Below, piece after piece: positions 18,601 through 30,700 of a stretch of 64,000 nucleotides of DNA. The stretch lies in the NCBI GenBank assembly GCA_964036155.1, contig OZ038422.1, positions 42,121,201 to 42,185,200 of the forward strand, given 5' to 3'. How positions within the stretch are numbered: position 1 is the first letter of the stretch; every line of letters starts with the position of its first letter. Source of the DNA: Diploscapter coronatus (lineage: Eukaryota > Nematoda > Chromadorea > Rhabditida > Rhabditidae). A program made the position numbers and the translations under genes. Below the pieces are notes generated by a model, which had not been told where the DNA came from, did not search any database, and saw only the letters and a list, made by a program, of their open reading frames with translations.

Positions 18601-20694
18601 GTTCGAGAAACCGAAATCCGTCAGCTTCACCATCCCTAGTCGCTCGAAGAACACCACGTTTTCCGGCTGAAAAATCATAATTCTTTAATTTTTCGTCATT
18701 ACAATTTTGAGCTGACACGCCACTTCAGAGATCAACTAAGTTTTATCTTACAATTTGATAAAAAATTATGGCGAAGAGATTCTGTGATAAATCATGAATT
18801 AGTGTTTGTGTTGGATTAAAGTCTGATTTCAATTTTTCTGAATCTCTTACCTTGAGATCTCTATGCACGACATGCAGCTTATGGCAATAGTCGATGGCTG
18901 TGATGATTTGGCAGAAATACTGCTGCGCAAGGGTCTCGGGAATCGCCTGAAAGTTAAAGCGCTTTCCTTTGGAATTTGTTTAAGTCTATTGGTCTAAATC
19001 AATCAATTGAAGGTGTAATTTCAAACTTGTATAAAACATTTTTAGAATTAAAAATCGAAAAAAAATTTACCTTGTCATGCCTGGAAATGTACTGTTGCAG
19101 GTCGCAATCGCCTTTTTCTAGTATTAGAAATAGCCGAGTTTGAGTGTCGATTACCTGGAAAATATACGGCTTTTTTCAATTTTTAGAAAATCAGAACTCA
19201 AATTATGATGACACATTACAAAAATATGTCTATTTTGAAGAGGAAAAGTTCAAATTCCCACCTCATACAGTCTGACAATATTTGGGTGCTGTACGAGTTT
19301 CATGCAGCGCACCTCCTGCATCATGTGAGCGGCCGACTGCGCGTCCAGACTCGATTTGTCGATGATTTTCACCGCTACCTGGAAAAATTTCATTTTAAAA
19401 ATCATTTTCTTCTTGGATGCTGTCAAATTTTTCCTTCATTCATAAAGTCCTAAAAAAGAAGCGCCTGACAGCTATGCTTGACTCACATCTTCTTGAGTGT
19501 CGCAAAATGAGTAATAAGCTTGAAAAATATGATATTTTGTAAAAGTTAAGTTTATTTCTCATCGAAAATTCGGAAAACATGAAGGAAGAAGATCTCACCG
19601 TCTCCCCAGTGAAGACATGTCTGGCCTCCTTGACAACGGCGAAGTGGCCGCTGCCGATTTCCTGGCCGAGGTCGTATAAACCAGCAATTCTGAAAGATTC
19701 AAATTACTTCTGGGAAAAAGTTAGTTTTAAACAATCTAAAACGTTGGCAACTATTATTTGACGAACTGAGTTACTTATTTTCCAGTACTATTTCATCCTT
19801 CTATAGTATGCATTAGATCTAATCCTAACTATCGAATCCGCCACTTAGGAACTGCCAGAAATTTTTCAAATCTTACAGAAAGAGCGAATAAAAGAAGAAA
19901 TGGACGTCATTTTTCTTCCCAAAATTCAAAAGTTCATTCGATCATAAAATTCGAATGAAATAATAAAGTGCTTTCATCGTTCTTCTTCCCGTTCGGAAGC
20001 CCTACTTATCTCGTCAACTCGTCAAATGCCCCTTTTTATTCCCTCCACGTTCGGATCAGGCATTAATCCCGAAGCGCGGAATTGTATGCAAAAATAGCCT
20101 CGTTTCCATGTCGATTAGAGACTTCATTAGGCGAATTTGAAAGGGATGATCAAATGAGAGGCAACATTTGGCTACTTCTTTCAAAGAATCGAGTAATGTG
20201 GCTTGCAGATGTAATCGGTAATTAGCAGTTCGTAAAAAGCCGAGAAGAGTGAATTTGAGTTTTGCAGCATCTACAAATTGAGCATTTGAAGCATATGTTT
20301 GACGTCAGAAATTCCATGTTTTATGCATCACATGAATTGAAATTCACAAGGTTTTTCTTCCGAATATCGGACGAAAAGTGACAAAATAAAAGCGTCATGT
20401 AGCATGCTGCAACTCCAAAATATGTCATGAATCTGATTAAAATTATTTGGGGAGCAGGGTCGAAACGAAAGTCGAGAGCGAAATCCGATTATCAAAATAT
20501 TATAATCCTCTTGTTCCTGCCGCGGAATATTTTCTCATCTTATTATCTTTTCTGAAGAAAGTTATTCACCCCGAAATTCAGGATAAATTTACTTGAAAGG
20601 ATGAAAAGGAAAAGTTTTACCTAACATTCTTGAACGCGGACGACGGTTTGCATATCGGCAGGGCTGCATTCGATTGCGAGGGAAGCGATGTCAT
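9605..20694 (-). CDS. SNRK: SNF-related serine/threonine kinase (SNRK type)
   Basis: AMPK-related kinase expected to be activated by LKB1. Exons (minus): 20621-20694, 19599-19689, 19262-19378, 19071-19154, 18851-18946, 18501-18666, 18111-18252, 17805-17907, 17557-17660, 17169-17315, 16718-16870, 15602-16045, 14766-14851, 14345-14434, 14069-14125, 13894-14023, 13411-13486, 13136-13266, 12458-12643, 11773-11858, 11541-11654, 11419-11497, 10929-11060 (or 10881-11060), 10485-10610, 10260-10326, 9949-10095, 9605-9727. Product 1116 or 1132 residues. Kinase domain: glycine loop GSGHFAVV (37-44), lysine K59, HRDLK (150-154), DFG (171-173), T-loop [12 protein letters not shown] with Thr186. A UBA-like segment follows, then a long serine-rich, partly acidic tail. 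It is longer than human SNRK (about 765 residues). The ATG lies 7 bases inside a TTTTTTCAG acceptor. Confidence 0.9.
11104..11187. repeat. Foldback repeat, copy 1 (SNRK intron)
   Basis: ATGACGAGACCCTAT (11107-11121) is a near-inverted copy of GATAGGTTTCGTCAT (11172-11186). The second 15-mer occurs again exactly at 55042-55056 in another foldback unit, so this looks like a dispersed small element. Confidence 0.4.
13699..13720. repeat. (TC)11 microsatellite
   Basis: Eleven TC units in an SNRK intron. On the minus strand it creates a false open frame of Arg-Glu repeats. Confidence 0.9.
16236..16253. repeat. (AAT)6 microsatellite
   Basis: Six AAT units in the intron between SNRK exons 11 and 12. 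Confidence 0.9.
17557..19689 (-). other. SNRK: SNRK kinase-domain exons and start of the UBA segment
   Basis: The exons from 19689 down to 17805 encode the whole catalytic core, from [20 protein letters not shown] through [20 protein letters not shown] and [14 protein letters not shown]. Those at 17557-17660 and 17169-17315 encode [11 protein letters not shown] and [20 protein letters not shown], matching the UBA-like segment that follows the kinase in SNRK. The phrases IAGLYDL, HVFTGE, RLYEVIDTQT and NDSETLT separate it from SIK, MARK and AMPK. Confidence 0.9.
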
Positions 20695-20701
20695 TTTCGT
20701 C

Positions 20702-20711
20702 CTGAAAAAAT
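20702..20711 (-). promoter_or_regulatory. Splice acceptor just upstream of the SNRK ATG
   Basis: On the minus strand GATTTTTTCAG is followed by only GACGAAA and then the ATG at 20694. A strong nematode acceptor this close to a start codon fits spliced-leader trans-splicing. A cis-spliced 5' UTR exon further upstream would look the same, and sequence alone cannot decide. Confidence 0.45.
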
Positions 20712-23576
20712 CAAAATACAAAAATCATATTTCAGGAAATTGGAAAATATTTCGCCTTTTGAAACTCAAAACTATGGACCCGTGTTTGTTTAAAATACTT
20801 TTCACTTTGAAGAACAAGGAATTTTCAAGTTACCAAAGTTTCAAAAGACTGAAATTCGCGTTATGTTCGATTTTTTCAACTTTTTCGACTAAAATAGAAA
20901 GGTTTGACGAGAGGAAAAAAGAAAAAGAGAACATAGCACGAGTTGCCGACCGACCTATCACAACCACAACTCGCCTTTGCCTGACTTGTCTGTCACTGCC
21001 TCTAAATTCTCTGCTTCAGTTTGTCCGTCACTCCTCGCCGTCTATCGTCTCTTCTATCCGCTTCAGTCTCTCGTCCAACTGATTCCCCGATCAGATGCCA
21101 AATGCGATTGGAATTCCCGAGAATTTTATGCGAATCAGACTCAGCACGAGTTGGCTCTCGGCGTGCGATTCAAATGCAGCGATTCACGAAAATTTTTCGG
21201 TCAGAAATGGATGAATTTCGACTCCACAGCCAAACCCTCGTTGCTCATCGTCAAGCACCACGCAATTCAACCGGGCCGTTTGATTTCCAAACCTGAAAAT
21301 TATATTTTTCGAAGGGTATCATGAAAAACACGCAGCTCTGTAAAATCGATTTCCGGGAATTAAAAATTCAAAAAGTTTGAAGGGGAAAATTGGGAATTCT
21401 CGAAAGTTACTAATTGATTAGCAGTACGATGTAATCGTTAAAATAGTGGAAAGGAAACTGAACGAAGAGCGATGAAAAGAGCGTAAAATGGTGGGCAAAT
21501 TCACGAGGGTTCAACGTGATAAGTTATCGATAAAATTTGACGAGAAAAGGGCTGAATGAAAGAGAAAGGAGGGAGGCAGTTTGTAAAGCTCTTTGAAAGA
21601 CAAGAGAGTGGGAGGGGAGCCTGTTCAAAATGAAATGCAAAATAGAAGAACTCGAAAGATAAATAGAATGCGAAATGGAGAGACGGAAAAGAGCGCAGAC
21701 AAAAGAAACGAGTAACAGTTGAAAATGGGCGAGAGAGCACGGGAAATAGGGAGAGACGAAAGAAGGTAACAGTTGACTGCCCAAGGGGGGCAGAGATAAG
21801 GCAAATCAAGAGATAAGAGGGAAAAAGGAAATTTCCCTCAAACACTGCTCTTTCTCTTGAAAATAGCCCTAAATCGATATCTCTTCTCGTTTTCTCTGCG
21901 CCCTCCCCAGCTTACCTGCTCCTTCACCATCTCTCTTTACATTTCCTTTTCTATTAACTCAATAACATAGCGTGGAGGAAATAGCGCTCGAAATTGGGGA
22001 TTGAAAGGAGGGGAATTTTGTGCTTCTGACATTTTTGCTTCGCTAATTTGAAGATATATTTTATGGAGAAAGGGGTGGGGCCTAAAAGTCCAAAATGCAA
22101 ATGCGAAATCCCAGCTGAGCCCCGAATATTCCCATGTTTGGGGAAATAGTAGGGAGTTTTTGGAGGAAGAAAAGATTTGCAAAGCCCCATATTTAGAGCG
22201 AAAATAGAATGGAATTTTGCGATGGGAAAGTTTTCGGCCTAATTCAGAATAATTCATTTGCCGAGGGATCGAGAGAAGAAGAACTTCAAAACGGCAAAAT
22301 TTCACATATCTCATCAAACATTTGAGGGAAACTTGTCTGTTTTATTTTAAGGAAAAAGTTCGGAGAAAAAAGAAAAGGGAAAGCGGAAATGAATTTTCTA
22401 ATTTTTCAAACGAAAAGACAGATATTGGTGAAAGAAGAATTTTTAGAAACCAAGCAACTTTAGGAAAAAAACCAAGATATTCGAAGAAGGAATCTCATGA
22501 AGATCAACCAACTTTTCAATATTGCGACGAGAAAAATAAATTGGCAAAAATTTATTAATACTTGTGTATATTTCACCAAAAGACAATGGATCACAATCAC
22601 ATCGGAAAATTTTGGTTTGTAGCAAGAAAACGAAGAAACAATCTTTTCTGCGATCATTAAAAATGTTAAAAATCGCAGGTTTTAAAAATTAGAGAATTTC
22701 GTTATTATGAAGAGGTAGGCTGAAAGAACGTTGTTACACCAAAAATTAGTTTGAAAGAACAAAAATAAGCCTAGAAGCGAGTTTTGCGGGAGAACGGACT
22801 GGGGGATAATAAATCAGCAAATTTTCGTCTTGAAAATAGAAAATATCCAGTCTCACCCACCCACAAATAGCTTCAGAAATAGATGAAAATAGGGGGAATT
22901 TAGAAGTGGCAAATGAGAAATTCATGCGCTGAAATCAAGGAATTTCGTGTGTACCGGTCTGCGAAAATTTCGACTGACTACAATAAATAAAACACCAAGA
23001 CGTAAAATCCATCGCTCCTGAAAAAACTTATTTTGGAAATAGGGAATGAAGTTCAGCCTCCTTAATGTCAAAGAATAAATTTTAAGGATGAAGATCAACA
23101 TTTTCTATCTCGAAAACAACATTTTCCCAGGAACAATAAATTTGATAACTGCAACTGAATAAAACAATCGAAACCCTACTATAAAGTGAATATGTCGTGA
23201 GTTAGGTCGGAAATAAAATAAGTTAAAGCCTATCATATAACAGAAAGAAAACGAAGAAATTAAAATATTCTACGAAAGAAAACGAGTATTTTGCATTTCA
23301 CTATTATTTTTGAAGGAAAAAATCGAAGTTTTTGAAATAGTGAAATAGTTTTTGGTACTGTAATTACAGCAACCCTGATATAAAACAATTAGCTGGGATA
23401 TAAAGCTCAGTTTTCCGGTTAGAGATTCGGTAGAAATGGTCTCCAAGAGCAAACATAATGGAGAGAATTAATGACACTGCAAATTGTCATTCAAAGTGAA
23501 TTTGTTCGACTTTCAAAAGAAGTTTTAGTTTTCGAATGACAAAAGAATATCTTTAAAAATACTGTAACTGTAACTC
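20712..23576. other. Intergenic: SNRK upstream region and 3' side of the unnamed gene
   Basis: 2.9 kb. About 20936-21300 is clearly richer in GC than its surroundings and probably holds the SNRK promoter or 5' UTR. 21541-21836 is a purine tract on the plus strand (own entry). An octamer ATGCAAAT lies at 22095-22102. The rest is AT-rich with no exon I can support. Confidence 0.45.
21541..21836. repeat. Polypurine tract
   Basis: About 300 bases strongly biased to A and G on the plus strand. The bias removes stop codons on the minus strand and creates a spurious 114-codon open frame. Similar tracts recur elsewhere in the window. Confidence 0.6.
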
Positions 23577-26500
23577 CTAAATATGACGATACTCGTATTT
23601 GATCCGTTTCGCGGCAGTGGTCATATCCTCGTCCAATTCGAACTCGTCCGACTGAAAATTCAACTTTTCTTTCTTTTTTAGACTCGTAAACTTCAACTAT
23701 TCAGACTATTATTCCTCAAATCATAGATTTACAGAGGTGGGCGGGGCGCGTATCCGCGAAGGACACAATATGAAATACACGGTGCAGAGACGTAGAAGCA
23801 CAGTAGTTAATCTCGTGAATACCCTCTTCCCTCTCTCTGCAGCCTATCATTGAGGGAAAATAGAAAGTATGTAAAGTAAAGCATGTCAGGTAGTAGAAAT
23901 GAACATCATGATATGTCAACCACTGTGAATATAAAATGTCTAATCGGGCATCTAGTCCTATTTCTCACATAAAAAGTTAGTCTTAAAGTTTCAATCTTTA
24001 GCTTCTTTATAGTATGTGTAATGAACCCTTTTTCTCTCCGATAACCAAATTTTACGGAGTTTTCAAATCATGTAGAGTAGATTAAAATTCATTTTACTCG
24101 CAAATAAAAAAATTGAGTTCACGTTTTCATGGTAAATAGTCTGTTCAGAGAAGTTTGCAAAGTTTAGAAGGGTGGTTTTCTAGAAAATCTTAAATTTGTA
24201 CCTCCCGGCTAAGTCTTTTCCTGGATGTTCTTCGGAAATTCTCAGCCTCATCTGCCTCTGCAGGCTGCATCGACAGCAGAGAGTAGCCGATGGACTGAGG
24301 CTGATTGTGCTGAGTATGGGAGGGCACTGTTTTGGGAGACGACAGGTCGAACACGCTCTGAGAATTACAAACATAGGAAAATGAATTGAGGAAATTAAAA
24401 GAAAAAACAACATTCAAGATTTTTTTCCTTCGATGAAATGACAGAGAATCTGGATTGAAGATGATTTGAACCCCAAAATTTCGATGATATTCCCTGATAA
24501 TTTTATCCAAATCGTATTCAACTCAGAAGATGTTTGAGTTGAACTGAGTTTTCAGAACAAAACCTCATGTCTCTGAAATCAATAAGAAGATCCAGAAGGG
24601 AACTTACCACGCTAGTCATGGGAGTGAGATCGGAGTATCTTGAGAGGTAGACTTCGTCCGAAGGCTGGGGACTGCGGGGTTCCAGTTGGTGGGGCGAGAG
24701 GGACGAGAGGCTAGCGTCTGGCAGCAGGGGATCCATGTAACTGAAAAGGCAATACTTTTCAAAAGAAAAATCTGCGATGAAAGTATTAACGATCATTTAT
24801 CAATAAGAAAGTCATTCTTCGAGTTTTTGAAACCTATTTCGTTGGTTATTCAAATTTGATGTGATGCTATGATCATGTAAAATAAGGGAATTCTTCCCTG
24901 CCGTTCCTACACATATTTCGCCTGATCTTCACAATTTCAAATCGCCTATTCCATTTATTTATTTTTTTGAATCCACAAGAATTTCCAACTTACTGTTCGA
25001 TGTTGTCAGTCGCGTGGCCCTGCTGAGGACTGTACTGATCGACGTAGTAGTCGTAGAGAGAAATCGTCGAGCCATCCACGGTTGCCGTCACTGGCATCGA
25101 GGCCAGATTCTAGAAAGGCACAAATTAAAAAGGTCTTTTACACATTGTATCGGTCGAATTAAGTGAATATTCGCGTGTCGAAAAATAGCGAGAAAAGGCG
25201 AGACACAGAAGAAATTGCGTACCACTCTTTCTGTTGTTCTCCGTCGATTCTTCTCTCTCTCTGAACTCTAGCCTCCCTCTCTGCGCATAGTCGTAACGCG
25301 CATTTCTCGCAACGGCACTCTTTAACACACATGAACTGTCACTTCATTTGACCGATACAATACACGGTTCATTCATTTCTACCTCGAAAAATAATTTTTC
25401 AAAAAGAAAGACTAGAAACAAACCTGAAATCCGTCGTCGTCATCGTCGATCTCACTATCATCGATGGAATTCTCCAGCTGGAATGACTCGCTCAGGTCCG
25501 TTTCCATCTCGTCAGATTCAAGCTGAAAATAAAGAAGTACTTTTTAAATAAGCAATAAGTTGTGGAATTTTCAATTTCGGGTCATTATAAAAAAGTAGCA
25601 ATTTTCCATATCATTTTGACTGGCAATCATACTCCAAATTAGACTCTCTGGATAATATGAAAGGGATAATCGCAAGCATGAATACGCAGTCAAAAATAGG
25701 GAAATTTCTGAAAGTTTATTGGCAAAGAAATATTTTAATTTATATTCACTGTCCATTCTTAAATATTAACTTTTTCAGATGAAGAAAAATGCTTACAATA
25801 TCTCTGTGAGTGGTTTCCTCCTCATCGAAGGGAGGCGAGTTGCTCCGATCGACCAGGATTTCCGCATGCAGCTTGTAGACCTCGGCCACGAAATTCTTGA
25901 TCAACAGTCTGAAAGAATCGTAAATATTATGTTAGTTAATTATAAGTTTAGTAATTTGATCGTCGTCATTGATAAGTGTTTGTAATAATATCACTTATCG
26001 AAATTACGTAATCATGAGAAAGATATAAAAATGTACAGGAACATCGATATCTTCGTACTAAATCTGCCAACTAGATGTTTGACAAATACTTGATGATAAA
26101 AAAAAACTTATTCCTGAACAAGAAAGTCCATAATTTACTTGAGAAAATCCTTCACGCATGATAAAGCTCATCATTTGATTATTTTTCAAAATGAGAAAGG
26201 CTACCTCTTCCGCATGGCCAACCCTCCCGACGTGGCCATCTTCTTGAGGTTCTTGTCGCTCACTTTGTTCACTGCCTGAAAAGCCGTTTTAAATTTCTTC
26301 TAAACAATACTCTTCAGATTTTTGCAAGAATTTCTTAGAACTTGTAAATTTGAGTTCCAAGAAGATAAGGTGAAATCAGTTTCTCTAGTTGTAAGTGTCA
26401 TTGAATTTTGACGAACATTTTTTTGTTGTTGTAAAAATTGAAAAAGGCGTACCAAATTGCACAGCTTTCCGAGGACCTCATCCGTGAGAGGAGTCGATGT

Positions 26501-26590
26501 GAGGGGATCCAAATCCATCATCGACAAAGACAACTCGCAACTAAACTGATCGGTCCCAATTACCTGCAGAATACGGTAATTAGTCGTCAT
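23577..26590 (-). CDS. Unidentified 299-residue, probably nuclear protein
   Basis: Eight exons join in phase (minus): 26453-26590, 26205-26275, 25797-25908, 25424-25522, 24994-25109, 24608-24740, 24202-24357, 23577-23651; 900 nt including the stop. The start is MTTNYRILQ; an alternative start at the Met-Met pair 14 codons into VIGTDQF is possible if the CTGCAG at 26563-26568 is an acceptor. Residues about 24-85 form a compact helical-looking block (EVLGKLCNLAVNKVSDKN, MRKRLLIKNFVAEVYKLHAE). Then come an acidic stretch (DDSEIDDDDDGF), a Ser/Pro/Gln-rich middle and a basic C-terminus (RRTSRKRL, AAKRIKYEYRHI) resembling a nuclear localisation signal. Composition suggests a transcriptional or chromatin adaptor. 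The order L-K-K-M, G-G, K-R-L-L-I, V-Y-K-L weakly recalls the IER2/IER5 N-terminal block, but I would not assign it. It is head-to-head with swsn-9. Confidence 0.8.
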
Positions 26591-27700
26591 TTTCTATAGT
26601 ATTGTAGAAAAGTACGAGTTACGAAAGGAGGTTCAGGAAATACAAAACGTCATGGCTATGAAATGTTCCAGAAAAGTGAACCTTAACCCTACAAATATTC
26701 GTAAATATCGCTCATTTTTTCTGGTCATATTTTGGCGCGGCGTAAATTTAGCGGTCATGTGGCGGGGAAATCGTTTTGGTTGGCAACGTGAATTGCGAAA
26801 TTGAAATTGTGCGTCAGAGTTGGTGTGCATTTGATATTCTTAATCTTGAGTGGATATTCCGATGAGGTGGTTTGAAATGCCCTGGGAGGCGCGCGACGCA
26901 CCTTCCCGAAATGAGTTGTCAATAGAGCGCACAGCTATGCGCCGCTTACATTCGACTGGGGGACGAAGAACGAAGAAAACAAACGCGTATAAAGCGCGTA
27001 TAGTAGGGCTAAAAGAAAGAATGAGATTGGCTGGGGAAGAGGTTTCGTACTAAACGAATGGGGGGAAGGAGGGAAAGCGAGGCCAGGCCAGCCAGACCCC
27101 CCATCTCCCCAGTGACTGCTGCGCCTTTCGCAACCACCCAGGCCAGACACAGACGTCTAGACACTGTGGCCCCTCTGCGTGTCTGCCACGCGCGAATCAA
27201 TACAGCGGCGAATGCACAGGGGTAGTGCGAAAAATAGCATTCGCAAAGAATTAGAACTGTACAATTAGGCGAAATCAAGCAAACTATGCTAATTTTTCGA
27301 AATTTAATTGAGCAATTAAGTGGGGAATGCGGTAATGGCGGCAAATAAAAGGATTTCGAGGAGAATCGAGGAGTTTTGTGCCAAAAACTTGTCAAAATTT
27401 CGAGAAAGATTTCATTTCCTTCTGACTATTTCCTCTAGCTGAAATTTCCCGTTTTCCTTTGTCCAGGAGTTTCTAGAACATCATCTTCATGGTCTGGTCA
27501 ACCAAAACGCACAAAATATCGTCCCAAATTTGGCAACTTCAAGAAATTTGTCTCCTTAAAAAGTCGAAAAACCGCGCGGCAACTTTTGCAAGTTGGCTTG
27601 CACTGACCCCGCCCGCGTTCTCGTTAGAGACATTTGTTTTTTCAGCAAGCGTTCTACGTTTTTGAATTTTTGGCTTGAAATTTACTTTTTTTCGGTAGCG
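26591..27700. promoter_or_regulatory. Shared spacer between divergent genes, GC-raised
   Basis: 1.1 kb between the starts of the unnamed gene (-) and swsn-9 (+). 26850-27230 and 27540-27620 are markedly richer in G, C and CpG than the surrounding intergenic DNA, as expected of promoter/5' UTR sequence. Minus-strand open frames here look like composition artefacts. A bidirectional promoter is inferred from arrangement only. Confidence 0.45.
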
Positions 27701-30700
27701 ATGCCTCAAGACTCGGAGAAGGAGAAGGCTGTGGAGAGGCGATCGCTGGTCGGAATGCCCCCCACCATGAAGAAGTCGCAGAGCGGCGCCACTCCTGCCA
27801 GACCGCAACGTGAGACGATTTGACCGTCCTTTAAAAATTACAATTTTCCGTATATATATTTGAAAGAAGCATTCATAGAAGAGCAGCGAACACTTTTCAC
27901 ATTATCAAACTTGATGTTAAACTTTGAGCTTCGTTTCTCGTAAGATAATAACGGCATTTTTCATTCAGGGTAAATAAGTTTTTGCCATTTTCACTTATTC
28001 GTCTTTCAAGGAATAGGCAAATTTCATTATCAAGTGGGTTTTGCAGGTGCAGCCGCGTCTCGCACTGCCTCGACCGCTGTTCGCTCGCACAAGAAGCAGC
28101 CTGTAAGCGCGAAGACGGAAGACGACTCGGACAACGATGAGGAGAGGAAAGACAAAGAAAAGGAGGAAGGGAGCGAGGAGGAGGAATCGAATGAGGAACA
28201 GGAACCACAGGACGAGGAAGGCACTCCCAAGAGAGCAAAGAGGAAGGTAGGCAGTGTAAATGCAATCTTGAAGTTGACTCGTTTACGTCCGAGACGAAAT
28301 TCACATTTTTCATTCGTTCGCCCTAAGTTTAACACGATTCAGCCATGATATTTGGGAAGTGTTCATTTTTCCGCAAAATAATGTCGATAAAGAGAGATAC
28401 TGACGAGCTTTTCAGTAAGCCGAAAAATTCCACGAAATAGACACATTTTCATGCTTGCCAAGTATCTGACATGCTCACCTTGACGAATTTCAGCGAAAGC
28501 GGGCCTATCTGACGGACTACACGACTCGGAAGAAGAAGGCGCTGAGCGCAAAGAAGCCTAAGCCAGAGCCACAGCCTGTCGAGGAGGAAGAGGAGTCGGG
28601 AGATGAACAAGACAAGAACGAGGAGGACAAGGAAGAGGATCCCAGAGACAACGTCAGGCAACCAAGTGTCATGAGGTAAATCAAGATTGCCATTTTTTGC
28701 TAACTTTTCAAAATCCCAATTTGAGACTTTCGCTCCTTTATGGTTACTTTCTTAGAAGACGTTTGATTTATGACAAGATATCTTTGCTTTCAAGGTTTCA
28801 GAAAACTACTTTTCGTAAGATTAGATCAGCACACTTTCGAAAATGCCTTGAAAAGTCAGATTTGCATTGGTACAGAGATAACCTATGAAAACCTTTCTTG
28901 GCGATCTACAAATTATTCTTTTGATATCAAAAAGATCCATCCACTATCAAAACAATTTGAACAAAACGAATTTCAGATACACTCCTCTGCAATTGATGTG
29001 CGACCACCTGCTACGGAAAATCATGGCCAAAGATCCAGAGGAGTATTTCGCGTTCCCCGTTCTGCCGAGTCAGGCTCCCGACTACTACACTATTATCACA
29101 CAGCCTATGGATTTTTCCAAAATCAGGTAAACAAGATGGAAAGTGAGAATATCGATGAGACCATGTAAAGCTATTTCTCTATTTTGGCCTTTTTTAATTT
29201 CGAAAATGTTATCGTTTCTCCTTTGGTTAGAAAACTTGATCCTCTTCACAAGGTAACTTTCACAAATTCAGAACGAAAATCGAGGAGAATGGCTACGACA
29301 ATTTGACGGAAATGCGGACGGACTTCGACTTGATCGTGTCGAACGCAATGACCTACAATGAATCGAATACGGTGCGGAAAATTTGCGAATTTTTCTTTCA
29401 GAGAAAGTTTCAAATTGTTGGAATTAAAAAATCTCAGAATTTCTCTAACTGGAGTACCGCCTCATCTTTGTTTCCAAATTTTCATAACTCTTCTTTTGTA
29501 GAAGTTGGTTTTGTTAGAACAATAATTTCACAATACTTATTTTAAATCATCAATATCAATTTTCAGGTGTACCACCACGCAGCGATTCGCCTCGGCTCGA
29601 TCATCAAATACTACTTCTCTGAGAACTATCTCCGTTACGTGTTCCACTCGCTGCCCTTCGCCAATCGGGTTCCTCTCGAAAAGTGCAACCTCAAACCGCT
29701 CGCTCCTATCAAAGTTCCGGTAATTTTGAACAACTATCATCCTTTAGTTTTTGAAGGCGAATGAATCAGATAGTTGATACTTTAATCCTGCACATGGATC
29801 AATTTCTCGTACCGTGTTAAAATTTAAAAATTCACCCTCTTCTATTATTTCTTCCCAAAAACAACTTTTTTTTTTTTTAAATATCTCTCATCTAGTTATT
29901 TTCTTGCAGCTTGAAAACGAGCGTCGCGAGGCGTATGTGGACGACATGACGACCGAGGATTGCCTGAATGCTGCCCATTCCAAAGTCAGAGACAAACTCA
30001 CTGCCAGGGTGCCTACTCAACCGAATGGAAAACTCTCTTTTCTCTCCAATAAGGTAGATGTTTGAGTTGGTATTCATCATTTGGACTACTGAAAAATTTT
30101 GAAAGTCATGGTATTGTAAGTTTTGTGAAATTAATTCAAACGATTTGTGACATTCGTTGGGAAAGATCTCATCCCAAAATTCTATTGTGGCTTTCATCAT
30201 ACCAATCAGAGATGCACGAATTTCGATTTAAAAATCAAGTCTAAGCCAAAAGCTTTCCGAAATCAAAATCGAAGTCGTGCACTCTTGATACCTACCTAAT
30301 TTCTTCCATTTCACAATTCAACAGAAGATTCTTTTTTTTCAATTTGATTATTTTCAGGACGGCAAAACAGTGCTGAACGTGATCGGCGACCCTGGTCGGC
30401 AGGGCCTGAAATTGGGCGATTTGGTTGGCAAACTGGACGAGGGCAATCCGGGACTTTTGACTTTGTCTGATAATAGGTTGGCCAAAGGTGGTCACCCTTT
30501 CAGAAACCCTTTGATTTCAGTGGCTTCCGTTTCGCGAACCAAGCGATGCCAATCACCTACCTCACCTACGGTGCCTTCTCCTCGTTCGCACCGCAGTACG
30601 ACTCCACTTGGGCCACGCTGACCAAACACGAATCCGATCTTCTGCTCAGGTAAAATTAAGAGCTCATGAAAATGTTCGCCGATGCTTCATTAGGCGGCGA

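Noticed and set aside
20977..21324. 115-codon plus-strand open frame upstream of SNRK
   Set aside because: Sits in a GC-raised block best read as SNRK promoter or 5' UTR on the other strand. No recognisable domain and no good flanking acceptor or donor.
21501..21845. 114-codon minus-strand open frame
   Set aside because: Artefact of the polypurine tract; product is almost only Ser, Leu, Phe and Pro.
27009..27395. 128-codon minus-strand open frame in the divergent spacer
   Set aside because: No domain, odd composition, and it lies where promoter sequence is expected. Could be a 5' UTR exon but not supported as coding.
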